Of a stretch of 64,000 nucleotides of DNA, positions 17,495-26,378 are shown piece by piece. The stretch comes from Breznakiella homolactica (lineage in GTDB: Bacteria > Spirochaetota > Spirochaetia > Treponematales > Breznakiellaceae), in contig NZ_CP067089.2 of NCBI RefSeq assembly GCF_016616095.2, forward strand, positions 2,232,001 to 2,296,000. The letters are read 5' to 3'. Each line of letters starts with the position of its first letter. Position 1 is the stretch's first letter. The position numbers were made by a program, and so were the translations under genes. The notes beneath the pieces were generated by a model. It ran no database searches, was not told the DNA's origin, and was given only the letters and a program-made list of their open reading frames with translations.

Positions 17495-19030
17495 ATGCGT
17501 AAAAAGTGGGTCCGGATTGTTTTTAGGCGCCGAATATTCGTAATTGCCATCCTTCTGGCACAGATTATTTTTCTCCTCTATCTTATCACCCGTTCCAGCA
17601 GGGCATCCCAGATTGTAAGCTGGATTCTGAATGTAATCAGTATCCTTGTATGCCTGTATATTGTCAGCAAAAAAGAAAAACCCGCCTATAAACTGACCTG
17701 GATTTTTCTTATCCTCATGTTCCCGATTTTCGGAGGGCTGCTGTATATCTTTTTTTACGTACAGTCAAATCCGACAAAAATGCGCAGGCAAATTGAAGAG
17801 AGCGACGCCTACAGCAGACCCCTGTATCTGCTGCCCGGGAACAGCCTGCCTCTGCTGGAAAGAACCAATGACCCCTGCCTGCCCCAGGTCAGGTACCTCC
17901 AGGATTACGCCGGGTATCCCGTTTACCGCCATACCAAAACAGAGTATTTCGCCTCGGGGGAGACTTTCTTCCAGAAAGTACTCGAAGAACTGGAAAAAGC
18001 CGAAAAGTATATCTTTATGGAGTTTTTTATCCTCCAGCAGGGTCTGATGCTCAATCCCATTATCGCGATCCTCGAGAGAAAGGCCCGTCAGGGCGCCGAC
18101 GTCCGGATCATGTACGATGACCTGGGATGTTTCCTGACTCTTCCCACTAATTTCAAACAGCATCTGGAACACCGCGGAATAAAATGCATTGTATTCAATC
18201 CCTTTACCCCTATACTGTCATCCCTGCAGAACAACCGGGATCACCGGAAGATTATTTCCATTGACGGAAAAGTCGCCTTTACCGGAGGGATCAATCTGGC
18301 GGATGAGTATATCAATGCCTATGATAAACACGGCCACTGGAAGGACGCGGCTATTATGCTCGAAGGAGAAGCCGCCTGGAGCCTTTCCCTTATTTTCCTT
18401 CAGATGTGGAATCTTGGCCAGAAAGAACCGGATGATTTTGAGTCCTTCTACCCCTGGAAGGATGAACCCTGTACGGTTGTATCCGACGGTTATGTTCAGC
18501 CTTACGCGGACAGCCCCATTGATGATGAAAATGTGGGGGAACACGTATATGTACAGATCATAAACAACGCCAAGGATTACGTGTATATCAATACACCCTA
18601 CCTGATTGTGGATGACAACCTGCTTTCGGCGCTGACCCTTTCGGCAAAAAGCGGGGTCGATGTACGGATCATCACGCCTTACCGCTGGGACAAAAAAATA
18701 GTGCACATGACCACCCGGTCATATTACCGGCAGCTTGTAAAGAACGGCGTCAAAATCTATGAATACACCAGCGGATTCAACCATTCCAAGACTTTTGTGT
18801 CCGATGATAAAGTCGCCACCGTGGGAACCACCAATCTCGATTTCAGGAGTCTCTACCTGCATTTTGAGTGCGGCGTGTGGATTTACAAAAACAAGGCCGT
18901 AAAGAAAGTAAAAGACGACTTTCTCGCGACCTTGCCTATCTGCCACCGCATCACCATGGAGGACACCGCCCGGAATGCCGCCCAGCGTCTGTTCCAGGAA
19001 GTGCTCCGCCTGTTTGCCCCTCTCATGTAA
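17495..19030 (+). CDS. cls: Cardiolipin synthase
   Basis: The 511-residue protein has two N-terminal transmembrane segments followed by two phospholipase D domains. The HKD-type motifs are DHRKIISIDGKVAFTGG and FNHSKTFVSDDKVATVGTTN, matching HxK(x4)D. NPTKMRRQIEESD and YRHTKTEYFASGETFFQKVLEELEKAEKYIFMEFFI are typical of the bacterial cardiolipin synthase subfamily. The enzyme condenses phosphatidylglycerol molecules into cardiolipin at the inner membrane. A GGGGTGA site precedes the ATG. The C-terminus is complete, and the gene converges with clpB. Confidence 0.92.
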   Translation: MRKKWVRIVFRRRIFVIAILLAQIIFLLYLITRSSRASQIVSWILNVISILVCLYIVSKKEKPAYKLTWIFLILMFPIFGGLLYIFFYVQSNPTKMRRQIEESDAYSRPLYLLPGNSLPLLERTNDPCLPQVRYLQDYAGYPVYRHTKTEYFASGETFFQKVLEELEKAEKYIFMEFFILQQGLMLNPIIAILERKARQGADVRIMYDDLGCFLTLPTNFKQHLEHRGIKCIVFNPFTPILSSLQNNRDHRKIISIDGKVAFTGGINLADEYINAYDKHGHWKDAAIMLEGEAAWSLSLIFLQMWNLGQKEPDDFESFYPWKDEPCTVVSDGYVQPYADSPIDDENVGEHVYVQIINNAKDYVYINTPYLIVDDNLLSALTLSAKSGVDVRIITPYRWDKKIVHMTTRSYYRQLVKNGVKIYEYTSGFNHSKTFVSDDKVATVGTTNLDFRSLYLHFECGVWIYKNKAVKKVKDDFLATLPICHRITMEDTARNAAQRLFQEVLRLFAPLM

Positions 19031-19051
19031 GGCTTCAGAACGGCGGAAAAA

Positions 19052-19076
19052 AACCCGGAGCACAAAGCTTCGGGTT
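19052..19076 (-). terminator. Intrinsic terminator of clpB
   Basis: Read on the minus strand, an AACCCGAAGC / GCTCCGGGTT stem with one G-T pair is followed by a run of seven T. It lies between the convergent cls and clpB stops and serves clpB best. Confidence 0.75.
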
Positions 19077-19095
19077 CAGCCGCATATCTACTCTA

Positions 19096-21699
19096 TCACG
19101 ACGGCTTAGTGTCCTTTGATGGCGCGCCTTTCTTGAAACTGATGGCGTCGTCGCCCTTGTCGGCTACCACAGAATCGCCGTCCTTTATTTTCCCTGAAAT
19201 AATCATCTTGGCCAGGGGATTTTCCAGCTCACTCTGGATGGTACGTTTCAGGGGCCGGGCCCCGAAGAGCGGATCGTAACCCCGTTCCGCGAGGAATTTT
19301 TTCGCCTCATCGGTAACCTTGAGTTTGATCTTCCGGTCAGCCAGCCGTTCGGCAAGGTGTTTAAGCTGGATATCCACGATTTTCCCTATTTCGTTTTTAC
19401 CGAGTCTGTTGAAGATCACGGTCTCGTCGATACGGTTGAGGAATTCCGGACGGAAGCTCTGCTTGAGCAGCTCCATCAGGGCATCCCGGATATCCTCGGG
19501 ATTTTTCGCTTCCAGAATTAGATCGGAGCCGAGGTTGCTCGTCATGATAATGATGACATTCTTAAAGTCCACCACCCTGCCCTGCCCGTCGGTCAGGCGG
19601 CCGTCGTCGAGGATCTGGAGAAAAACATTAAATACCTCAGGGTGGGCTTTTTCAATTTCGTCAAAAAGAATAACACTGTAGGGCCGCCGCCGGACCGCTT
19701 CGGTAAGCTGGCCGCCCTGCTCATAGCCGACGTATCCCGGGGGAGCGCCGATAAGCCGGCTCACGGAATGCTTTTCCCCGTATTCACTCATGTCGATCCT
19801 GGTCAGCGCTTTTTCATCGTTAAAGAGGAAATCCGCCAGGGTTTTCGCCAGCTCCGTTTTTCCTACCCCGGTGGGCCCGAGGAACAGGAAAGATCCCAAA
19901 GGCCGGGCAGCGTCGGAAAGACCCGCTTTGTTTCTCCGGATGGCGTCCGCCACGGCTTCCACCGCGGCCCCCTGCCCGACAACACGCTGCTCAAGAACCT
20001 TTTCCAGATCCAGATATTTCTGGAGTTCCCCGGAAAGCATCTTGGAAACGGGAATTCCGGTCCAGGTTGAAACCACCTGGGCGATATCCTCTTCGCTTAC
20101 TTCTTCCCTGAGCAGGGCCGCCTCATTCTGTTTCGATTCCATGTGGTCCGAGAGTTCGGCGAGCTTCTTCTGGGCTTCGGGAATCAGCCCGTGTTTGACC
20201 TCAGCGGCCTTGGTAAGATTGCCTTCCCGTTCGTACCGGGTTTCCTCCCGCTTGAGTTCTTCAATAGTCTGTTTGAGGCCCCGGAGTTCCTGGATATCTT
20301 TCTTCTCGCTTTCCCAGCGGGCGCTCATGGCATCCCGTTCCGCGGTCAGATCGGCGATTTCCTTTTCCAGTTTTCCCAGACGTTCCTTGGAAGCCGCGTC
20401 CTCTTCCCGCTGGAGGGCCTGTTTTTCTATGGAAAGCTGCAGCAGTTTCCTCTCGAGCTTATCCAGTTCCGTCGGACGGCTGTCCAGTTCCATCTTAAGA
20501 CGGCTTGCCGCCTCGTCCACCAGGTCGATGGCCTTATCCGGCAGGAACCGGCTGGTGATATACCGGTCCGAAAGGGTCGCCGCGGCCACCAGGGCTTCAT
20601 CCTTGATACGGACACCGTGATGCACCTCGTACCGTTCCTTGAGTCCCCGGAGGATGGCGATGGTATCCTCCACGCTGGGCTCCGCGGCGTATACCGGCTG
20701 GAACCGCCGCTCCAGGGCGGCGTCCTTTTCTATATATTTCCGGTACTCATCCAGGGTTGTGGCGCCGATACACCGGAGCTCCCCCCGGGCCAGAGCCGGT
20801 TTAAGTAAGTTTGAAGCGTCGGTGGCGCCTTCCGCGGCGCCCGCGCCCACCAGGGTATGGAGTTCATCGATAAAAAGAATTATCTTCCCTTCGGAGGACT
20901 GGACCTCATGGATCACCGCCTTGAGGCGTTCCTCGAATTCTCCCCGGAATTTCGCGCCCGCCACCAGAGCCCCGAGGTCCAGGGCCAGAAGCATTTTACC
21001 CTTAAGTCCTTCGGGAACATCCCCGGCAACGATACGCCGGGCAAGTCCTTCGACGATCGCGGTTTTGCCGACCCCGGGCTCGCCGATAAGGACCGGATTG
21101 TTTTTGGTCCGCCGGGAAAGAACCTGCATAACCCGGCGGATTTCCTCATCCCTGCCGATGACCGGATCGAGTTTTTCCTGCCGCGCCAGGGCCGTAAGAT
21201 CCCGGCAGTATTTTTCCAGGACCTGGTATTTTTCCTCGGGGTTCTGATCAGTCACCCGGGTATTGCCCCGGACGGCCTTGAGGGAACTGAGGATCGCGTT
21301 CTTCGTGACACCGGCATTCTTAAGAAGCTGCCCCGCTTTTCCGTCGGAAGACGCAATGGCGATCAGGATATGTTCCGTGGAAACGTACTCATCCTTGAGG
21401 GCATTGGCTTCAGCCTCGGCTTTAGCCAGAACTTTGGACGCGGCGGATGAGAAGTAGAGCTGCGCCGCCTCGCCGTACACTTTGGGAGTGGCCGAAACAA
21501 GCATCTGTACTTCCTGTTCCAGCTGCTTCGGGTTTGCCCCGATACGTTCGATAATAGGTGAAACAATACCGTCTTCCTGCTCCAGCAGCGCGAGAAGCAG
21601 ATGTTCAGTTTCTATCTGTGAATGGTCGTTTTTTTGTGCAATGGCGGAAGCCTCATTAATGGCTTCCTGGGCTTTTATAGTTAATTTTTCGTAATTCAT
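19096..21699 (-). CDS. clpB: ATP-dependent disaggregase ClpB
   Basis: The 867-residue protein has the full ClpB layout. The N-terminal Clp repeat domain (about 1-145) is followed by a first AAA+ domain with GEPGVGKTA. Next comes the long heptad-rich middle domain (about 400-530) that binds DnaK and distinguishes ClpB from ClpA/ClpC. The second AAA+ domain has GPTGVGKTE, then a D2-small domain with ARPLKRTIQ. With DnaK/DnaJ it resolubilises aggregated proteins. No CIRCE-type operator (TTAGCACTC-N9-GAGTGCTAA) is seen upstream. Instead a sigma-70 promoter sits directly before the start, so the mRNA is probably leaderless. Confidence 0.95.
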   Translation of the reverse strand: MNYEKLTIKAQEAINEASAIAQKNDHSQIETEHLLLALLEQEDGIVSPIIERIGANPKQLEQEVQMLVSATPKVYGEAAQLYFSSAASKVLAKAEAEANALKDEYVSTEHILIAIASSDGKAGQLLKNAGVTKNAILSSLKAVRGNTRVTDQNPEEKYQVLEKYCRDLTALARQEKLDPVIGRDEEIRRVMQVLSRRTKNNPVLIGEPGVGKTAIVEGLARRIVAGDVPEGLKGKMLLALDLGALVAGAKFRGEFEERLKAVIHEVQSSEGKIILFIDELHTLVGAGAAEGATDASNLLKPALARGELRCIGATTLDEYRKYIEKDAALERRFQPVYAAEPSVEDTIAILRGLKERYEVHHGVRIKDEALVAAATLSDRYITSRFLPDKAIDLVDEAASRLKMELDSRPTELDKLERKLLQLSIEKQALQREEDAASKERLGKLEKEIADLTAERDAMSARWESEKKDIQELRGLKQTIEELKREETRYEREGNLTKAAEVKHGLIPEAQKKLAELSDHMESKQNEAALLREEVSEEDIAQVVSTWTGIPVSKMLSGELQKYLDLEKVLEQRVVGQGAAVEAVADAIRRNKAGLSDAARPLGSFLFLGPTGVGKTELAKTLADFLFNDEKALTRIDMSEYGEKHSVSRLIGAPPGYVGYEQGGQLTEAVRRRPYSVILFDEIEKAHPEVFNVFLQILDDGRLTDGQGRVVDFKNVIIIMTSNLGSDLILEAKNPEDIRDALMELLKQSFRPEFLNRIDETVIFNRLGKNEIGKIVDIQLKHLAERLADRKIKLKVTDEAKKFLAERGYDPLFGARPLKRTIQSELENPLAKMIISGKIKDGDSVVADKGDDAISFKKGAPSKDTKPS

Positions 21700-21734
21700 A
21701 TATATAAGATAGAAATTTCCCGTTTTAAATTCAA
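21699..21734 (-). promoter_or_regulatory. clpB promoter with leaderless spacing
   Basis: Read on the minus strand: TTGAAT (21734-21729), a 17-bp spacer, TATCTT (21711-21706), six bases ATATAT, then ATG at 21699. The start A falls at the expected transcription start. There is no Shine-Dalgarno sequence. Confidence 0.65.
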
Positions 21735-21763
21735 TATTTTACGGCGGTTTCGGGACATTTTGC

Positions 21764-24700
21764 CTAAACGTCGATGTCCATTATATCCGCCCGGTCCATG
21801 CACAGTTTCGCCATTGCCGGATTATTCATTTTCGCGTAAATCTGTGATCCGAGGTGGAAGAATATTTTATAAAACTCCGGTTCCAGGGTACTGAAATCAA
21901 TGGAGTCCATGATGGCGATACATTCACTGTATTTATCCGCACCGAACAGGGCCATCATCTTTCTGTACAGCTCCCGGGCGGTATCGTCAGTGAGGACTTC
22001 ACCGGCGTCACGGTAGCGGATATACCAGGTAACCATGGAGGCTTTTCCCTTAAACTCTCTTCCGGGCCGTTCCTTAAGTTTGAATTCCTCATGAAGGTAC
22101 AGCGAAATACTCCTGGAAACCGTAAGTCCCATGGGAACCGTGGCGGAGGCCAGCTGCATAGTCATATTGATAGGGGCTCCGAAGATATCGAAAATATATT
22201 TTTTCACCCCTACCACGCCGCCGACCACGGAACCGGCGTCGATGCCGATCCGCAGTTCAATGCCGTCCTGTTTTTCGCTGAACCGGTGTTCAATGTACAA
22301 AAGCATTTCCACCGCGGCGTTGGTTATCTTCTTGGCGTATTCCCTGTCCGGAACCGGGAGCCCGCAGCAGGCAAGGTATCCGGAACCTATGGTTTTGATG
22401 CGCTCACAGCCCCACTTCGCGATAATTTCATCGAAACGGGTGAATATCTCATTGAGCTCCCGGATAATTTCATCGGCCTGCCGTTTTGCCGACCAGGCGG
22501 TGAAGCCGGTGATATCAGCGTAGAGCACCGCGGTGTTTTCATAAACCTGGGGTGTCGCCTTTCCCGTATATTTGAGTTCGTCCGCCACGGAAGGCGGCAG
22601 CAGGTTGACCAGCAGGGCGTCGCTTTTAGCCTTCTCGGTCTCCAGTTCCGAAGTCCGCTGAATCACCAGAGCGTCCAGGGCTTCCGCCCTGAGCCTGAGA
22701 TGGCGGGTCCGCATCCGGGCGATCAGGAACCCCGCGAGCATGATTCCCAGCGCTATAAGAAGATAGAACAGCGGCGTCTGGTAAAAGTATGACGCCTTGC
22801 TGAACCCCAGGGAAGCTCCGTCTTCGTTGACAACACCGTCATTGTTTACGGCCCGTATTCTGAAGCGGTACTGACCCGGGGGGAGATTGGTGTAGCTTAT
22901 CTCCCGCACCGTTCCGGCTTCGACCCATTCCCGGTCGTAGCCTTCCAGCTTATACAGGAACCGGACCCGCTGGGGAACGACAAAACTGAGGGCCGTGTAG
23001 TAAAAAGTGACACGCCGGATTTCAGGGCCGAGCCGGATAGAGCCGCCGCCGTGGACATCCATGGAATCCCTGTCCGCGACCATACGTTCAATGATAACCG
23101 GCGGCGGCAGAGAATTTACCGAAACCGAATGGGGGTCGTAACTGGATACACCCCGCAGGGTCGGCAGGTACACAATCCCCTGGGGACTCACGAATGACCA
23201 GGCGTTCGCGGAAAGCTGGCCCGAAAGGCCGTCGAGACGGTCAAACACGCGGTGTTCCGCGGCGGTTCCGGCAGCGGCGGCGGACGCCAGAACATCAGCG
23301 GATACCATAACGATTTTCTTCGATGTGATTATCCAGAGCATTCCGCCGGCGTCCTGGAACACCTCAAAAACACTTTCCCCGCCGAGCCCCGCGGCGTTAT
23401 CGGCCCGGTAAAACACGCCGTCAGCATACAGGCCCAGCCCATCGGCGGTGCACAGCCATAAACGGTCTCCGGTATCCCGGAATATTCTGAATACCACATT
23501 GCCCGGCAGCCCGTCCTGGGTGGTCAGGCTGCGGAATTCCCGGCCGTCGAATACGGAAACGCCGCCGCCGTCCGTCCCGAGCCATACATTGCCGTCCCGG
23601 TCCTCCATGGCGCAGAGAATAAAAAGATTGGAAAGCCCGGAAGTTTCGGTAAAGGCGGCGGCAGATTCTCCCCGGAACAATACCGGGCCCGCGGTGGTCC
23701 CCACCCAAAGGTTCCTGTTGTCCTGGCGGTAGCTGAACCGGACGCGGTTTATGGGGAGTCCTTGCGCGGCTGTAACGGTCTGTACCGTACCGTCAGCGGG
23801 AAAGCTGAGCAGCGCATCCTCAGAGTAGGTCGCGAACCAGAGACTTCCGTCCTGTTCCGCCCGTATCTGCCGGACCCGGACGCCCCGGAGCCGCCCGACG
23901 AGCCCGTCAACCGAGCTTTTCCGGGACCGGTCCGCGGTGTATGGATCATCTGCGGAGGGGAAAAATGAAATCCCGTCATCGGTGGCGACCCAGAGACTGC
24001 CATAGCGGTCTTCCGCAATGGCGTTTACGCTTTCACTGATAAGACCATCCCGGCGGGAAATATTACCGAATTTCCCCGGACTGAATTTGACGAGGCCTCC
24101 CCGTTCCGTACCGGCCCAGAGATTTCCCTCCCGGTCATGCCAAAGGGAAGAAACCATGTTTGACGGCAGCCCCTGCTCCTCGGAATAGGTATCCGCTACG
24201 GCGCCGTCCCTGACGGAAAGGATTCCCCGGTCGGTGGCGATCCAGAGGGTCCCGTCGGAACTCTCATAATAATCATTGATGCCCGAGCCTGCGAGAAAAG
24301 GAAGAACCAGCGTTTTGATACTTCCGCCGGGAGATACGGAAACGATTCGGCCGGCGCTGCCGCCGAACCAAAGAGTTCCGCCGCTGTCCTCATACGCGGA
24401 GGCATAGGAATATTCCCTGACAGCCGGGTCATCCAGATACGGAGAAGCCCTGCCGTCCTTGAGTATCCAGAGACCGGCGGTATTGGATCCCACTATCATG
24501 GATCCGTCGTTCCGGGGAAGAAGGAAATTGGCGATTCCGAAGGGCTGTTCGCCGGATGCCAGGGCGGACTTAAAAACCCCTTCCTCCATGACAAAAACAC
24601 CCTGAGCCGTCCCGGCCCAGACCCCGCCGGCGCTGTCAAAGGCAATGGCCCGGATTGAAAGATCCCCGATTCCTTCGTCCGCACCGTAAGCGGTGAAGGT

Positions 24701-25048
24701 TCCCTTCTGATAACTGTACAGCCCCGCGGTATTGGTTCCGATCCAGAGCTTTCCGTCGGGCCCAAGTTCCAGGACCCGGGCCGATTTTCCGGCAAAACCG
24801 CCTTCGTTTTCATTCAATAAGGTAAATGAATTGCCGTCGAACCGCGCCAGCCCCTCATAGGAAGCGAGCCAGATATAGCCGTCGGAATCCTGCACAATAT
24901 CGAGAACCGTATCCGACGGGAGCCCGTCCCGGCCGGTCCAGAGGGTAATCACACTGCGGCGCAGATTGGTTTGGCTGAATCCGGGAAAAGCAGCAGCACA
25001 GAATAGAAGAAAAATACAAAACAAACAGCGGATGCGGGACGCTTTCAT
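21764..25048 (-). CDS. Periplasmic two-component-type beta-propeller receptor with degenerate class III cyclase domain
   Basis: The 1094-residue protein starts with a cleavable-type signal sequence. About a dozen Reg_prop beta-propeller repeats follow (such as GLPSDTVLDIVQDSDGYIWLASYEGLARFDG), running to about residue 640. Then come a Y_Y_Y-like beta domain ending in LPPGQYRFRIRAVNNDG and one transmembrane helix near 770-790. The C-terminal nucleotide-cyclase homology domain starts near 835. The first metal Asp is present (ADITGF, about D845). However, the second metal Asp in K.IGD is Ser (KTIGS, about S889), and the transition-state Arg of the N..xxR motif is Gln (NMTMQ, about Q965). Cyclase activity is therefore doubtful and it may act as a sensor or scaffold. 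A leaderless-type promoter precedes the start. Confidence 0.8.
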   Translation of the reverse strand: MKASRIRCLFCIFLLFCAAAFPGFSQTNLRRSVITLWTGRDGLPSDTVLDIVQDSDGYIWLASYEGLARFDGNSFTLLNENEGGFAGKSARVLELGPDGKLWIGTNTAGLYSYQKGTFTAYGADEGIGDLSIRAIAFDSAGGVWAGTAQGVFVMEEGVFKSALASGEQPFGIANFLLPRNDGSMIVGSNTAGLWILKDGRASPYLDDPAVREYSYASAYEDSGGTLWFGGSAGRIVSVSPGGSIKTLVLPFLAGSGINDYYESSDGTLWIATDRGILSVRDGAVADTYSEEQGLPSNMVSSLWHDREGNLWAGTERGGLVKFSPGKFGNISRRDGLISESVNAIAEDRYGSLWVATDDGISFFPSADDPYTADRSRKSSVDGLVGRLRGVRVRQIRAEQDGSLWFATYSEDALLSFPADGTVQTVTAAQGLPINRVRFSYRQDNRNLWVGTTAGPVLFRGESAAAFTETSGLSNLFILCAMEDRDGNVWLGTDGGGVSVFDGREFRSLTTQDGLPGNVVFRIFRDTGDRLWLCTADGLGLYADGVFYRADNAAGLGGESVFEVFQDAGGMLWIITSKKIVMVSADVLASAAAAGTAAEHRVFDRLDGLSGQLSANAWSFVSPQGIVYLPTLRGVSSYDPHSVSVNSLPPPVIIERMVADRDSMDVHGGGSIRLGPEIRRVTFYYTALSFVVPQRVRFLYKLEGYDREWVEAGTVREISYTNLPPGQYRFRIRAVNNDGVVNEDGASLGFSKASYFYQTPLFYLLIALGIMLAGFLIARMRTRHLRLRAEALDALVIQRTSELETEKAKSDALLVNLLPPSVADELKYTGKATPQVYENTAVLYADITGFTAWSAKRQADEIIRELNEIFTRFDEIIAKWGCERIKTIGSGYLACCGLPVPDREYAKKITNAAVEMLLYIEHRFSEKQDGIELRIGIDAGSVVGGVVGVKKYIFDIFGAPINMTMQLASATVPMGLTVSRSISLYLHEEFKLKERPGREFKGKASMVTWYIRYRDAGEVLTDDTARELYRKMMALFGADKYSECIAIMDSIDFSTLEPEFYKIFFHLGSQIYAKMNNPAMAKLCMDRADIMDIDV

Positions 25049-25083
25049 GTTTTCAGTATATAGCAGATGAAGCGGATCAGCAA
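25048..25083 (-). promoter_or_regulatory. Promoter of the cyclase-domain receptor, leaderless spacing
   Basis: Read on the minus strand: TTGCTG (25083-25078), a 17-bp spacer, TATACT (25060-25055), six bases GAAAAC, ATG at 25048. No ribosome-binding site is present. Confidence 0.65.
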
Positions 25084-25137
25084 TTTAAAAAAGAGCCAAG
25101 CCTCCCGGAGCAATGGCCCTTACCCCAAAGACAGCGG

Positions 25138-25692
25138 TCACCCCCTGAAAACCGGAAGCCGGTCCAGATAAATCAGGCCGCTGCCGTCGTGGCCCGCGTC
25201 CTCCAGCAGAACCGCCGCTTTCGCGGCCACGGTACAGCCGATTTTTTCCAGCAAAGCCTCAATGGACCTGAGGGATCCCCCGGTGGAGACCACATCGTCA
25301 ACGATACAGACCCGCTTACCCGCAAGTTTTTCCTTGTCAGGGCCGTCCAGGACAAGATGCTGTTCTTTTTCGGTGGTTATGGATTTGGTCGGTTCTATAA
25401 TATGGTTCCGCATATACGCTTTTTCATTCTTTCTGAGCACCACATAATCAAGCCCCAGCCGGACTGCCAGGGCATGGGTCAGGGGAATCGCCTTTGCCTC
25501 GGGGCAGACAAGATACTCAACGGTGTTCCGGGGAAAATCGGGATGTCCGGAAATCGCGTCCGCGGCGGCTTCCACCAGGCGGGTGTCCCCAAGCATAACG
25601 AAACTGGCAATGGACAGACCCGGAGCGATATCAACAATAGGCAGTTCCCGCCGGAGTCCGGCAATTTCCAGGGTATATGTTTTTCGGTGCAT
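25138..25692 (-). CDS. Purine-type phosphoribosyltransferase
   Basis: The 184-residue protein has the type I phosphoribosyltransferase PRPP loop VCIVDDVVSTGGSL and the conserved VEYLVCPEAKAIPLTHALA and KAYMRNH segments, close to adenine/xanthine phosphoribosyltransferases. These enzymes salvage a purine base with PRPP to give the nucleotide. Which base is used cannot be decided here. The gene is divergent from the ECF transporter operon, whose promoter shares the intergenic space. A promoter with leaderless spacing precedes its ATG. Confidence 0.75.
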   Translation of the reverse strand: MHRKTYTLEIAGLRRELPIVDIAPGLSIASFVMLGDTRLVEAAADAISGHPDFPRNTVEYLVCPEAKAIPLTHALAVRLGLDYVVLRKNEKAYMRNHIIEPTKSITTEKEQHLVLDGPDKEKLAGKRVCIVDDVVSTGGSLRSIEALLEKIGCTVAAKAAVLLEDAGHDGSGLIYLDRLPVFRG

Positions 25693-25727
25693 AAAATAGT
25701 CATACCATTTTACGCGCCGCGGATCAA
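25692..25727 (-). promoter_or_regulatory. Promoter of the phosphoribosyltransferase, leaderless spacing
   Basis: Read on the minus strand: TTGATC (25727-25722), a 17-bp spacer, TATGAC (25704-25699), six bases TATTTT, ATG at 25692. No Shine-Dalgarno sequence is seen. Confidence 0.6.
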
Positions 25728-25823
25728 TTGAAGGATACCGGCAGGGTCGTAATTTTGACTTGTTATTATGCCCCGGATTGGGATATGCTTCATGGGGATT
25801 TCAAGCATTCGGAGGATTGGAAT

Positions 25824-26378
25824 ATGGAAAAGAAACTGATTTCTGTCAGGACCATGGTGGCTATCGGTATCGGAGCGGCCATTATGTTCGTGCTTATGCG
25901 TTTTGTCGCCATTCCGTCGGGGGTTCCCAATACCAACCTTAATCTGGCAGCCGCTATTCTGACGCTTTTTGCGGCCATATTCGGACCTGTGGCGGGCTTC
26001 TTTATCGGCCTGATCGGCCATACCCTGGTGGACCTGACCTGGGGTTTCGGTATCTGGTGGAGCTGGGTCATTGCCGATGCCCTCTACGGCCTGCTGATTG
26101 GTCTTTTCTGGAAGCTGTATAAAATCGAAGAAGGTGAATTCGGTCTGAAAAATATCATTATTTTCAATATTATCCAGATACTGGCTAATCTCATTGTCTG
26201 GGTCGCGGTCGCGCCGACACTGGATATCCTCATCTACCAGGAACCGGCAAACAAAGTCTATCTCCAGGGCCTTACCGCCGCGGGACTGAACAGCGCGGTG
26301 GTGCTGATTCTCGGAACGATTCTGGCGGCGACGTATTCCCGCACCAGAGTTAAGGCAGGCAGCCTGCATGCAGAATAA
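25824..26378 (+). CDS. ECF transporter S component (UPF0397-like)
   Basis: The start is placed at ATG 25824 because a CGGAGG site lies just upstream and translation then begins MEKKLISVRTMVAIGIGAA. This gives 184 residues with five or six transmembrane helices. The segments IPSGVPNTNLNLAAAILTLFAAIFGPVAGFFIGLIGHTLVDL and WWSWVIADALYGLLIGL match the UPF0397 family of energy-coupling-factor substrate-binding proteins. The vitamin or metal bound is unknown. The gene overlaps the ATPase gene by 11 bases, so this is a dedicated (group I) ECF system with all parts in one operon. Confidence 0.8.
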   Translation: MEKKLISVRTMVAIGIGAAIMFVLMRFVAIPSGVPNTNLNLAAAILTLFAAIFGPVAGFFIGLIGHTLVDLTWGFGIWWSWVIADALYGLLIGLFWKLYKIEEGEFGLKNIIIFNIIQILANLIVWVAVAPTLDILIYQEPANKVYLQGLTAAGLNSAVVLILGTILAATYSRTRVKAGSLHAE

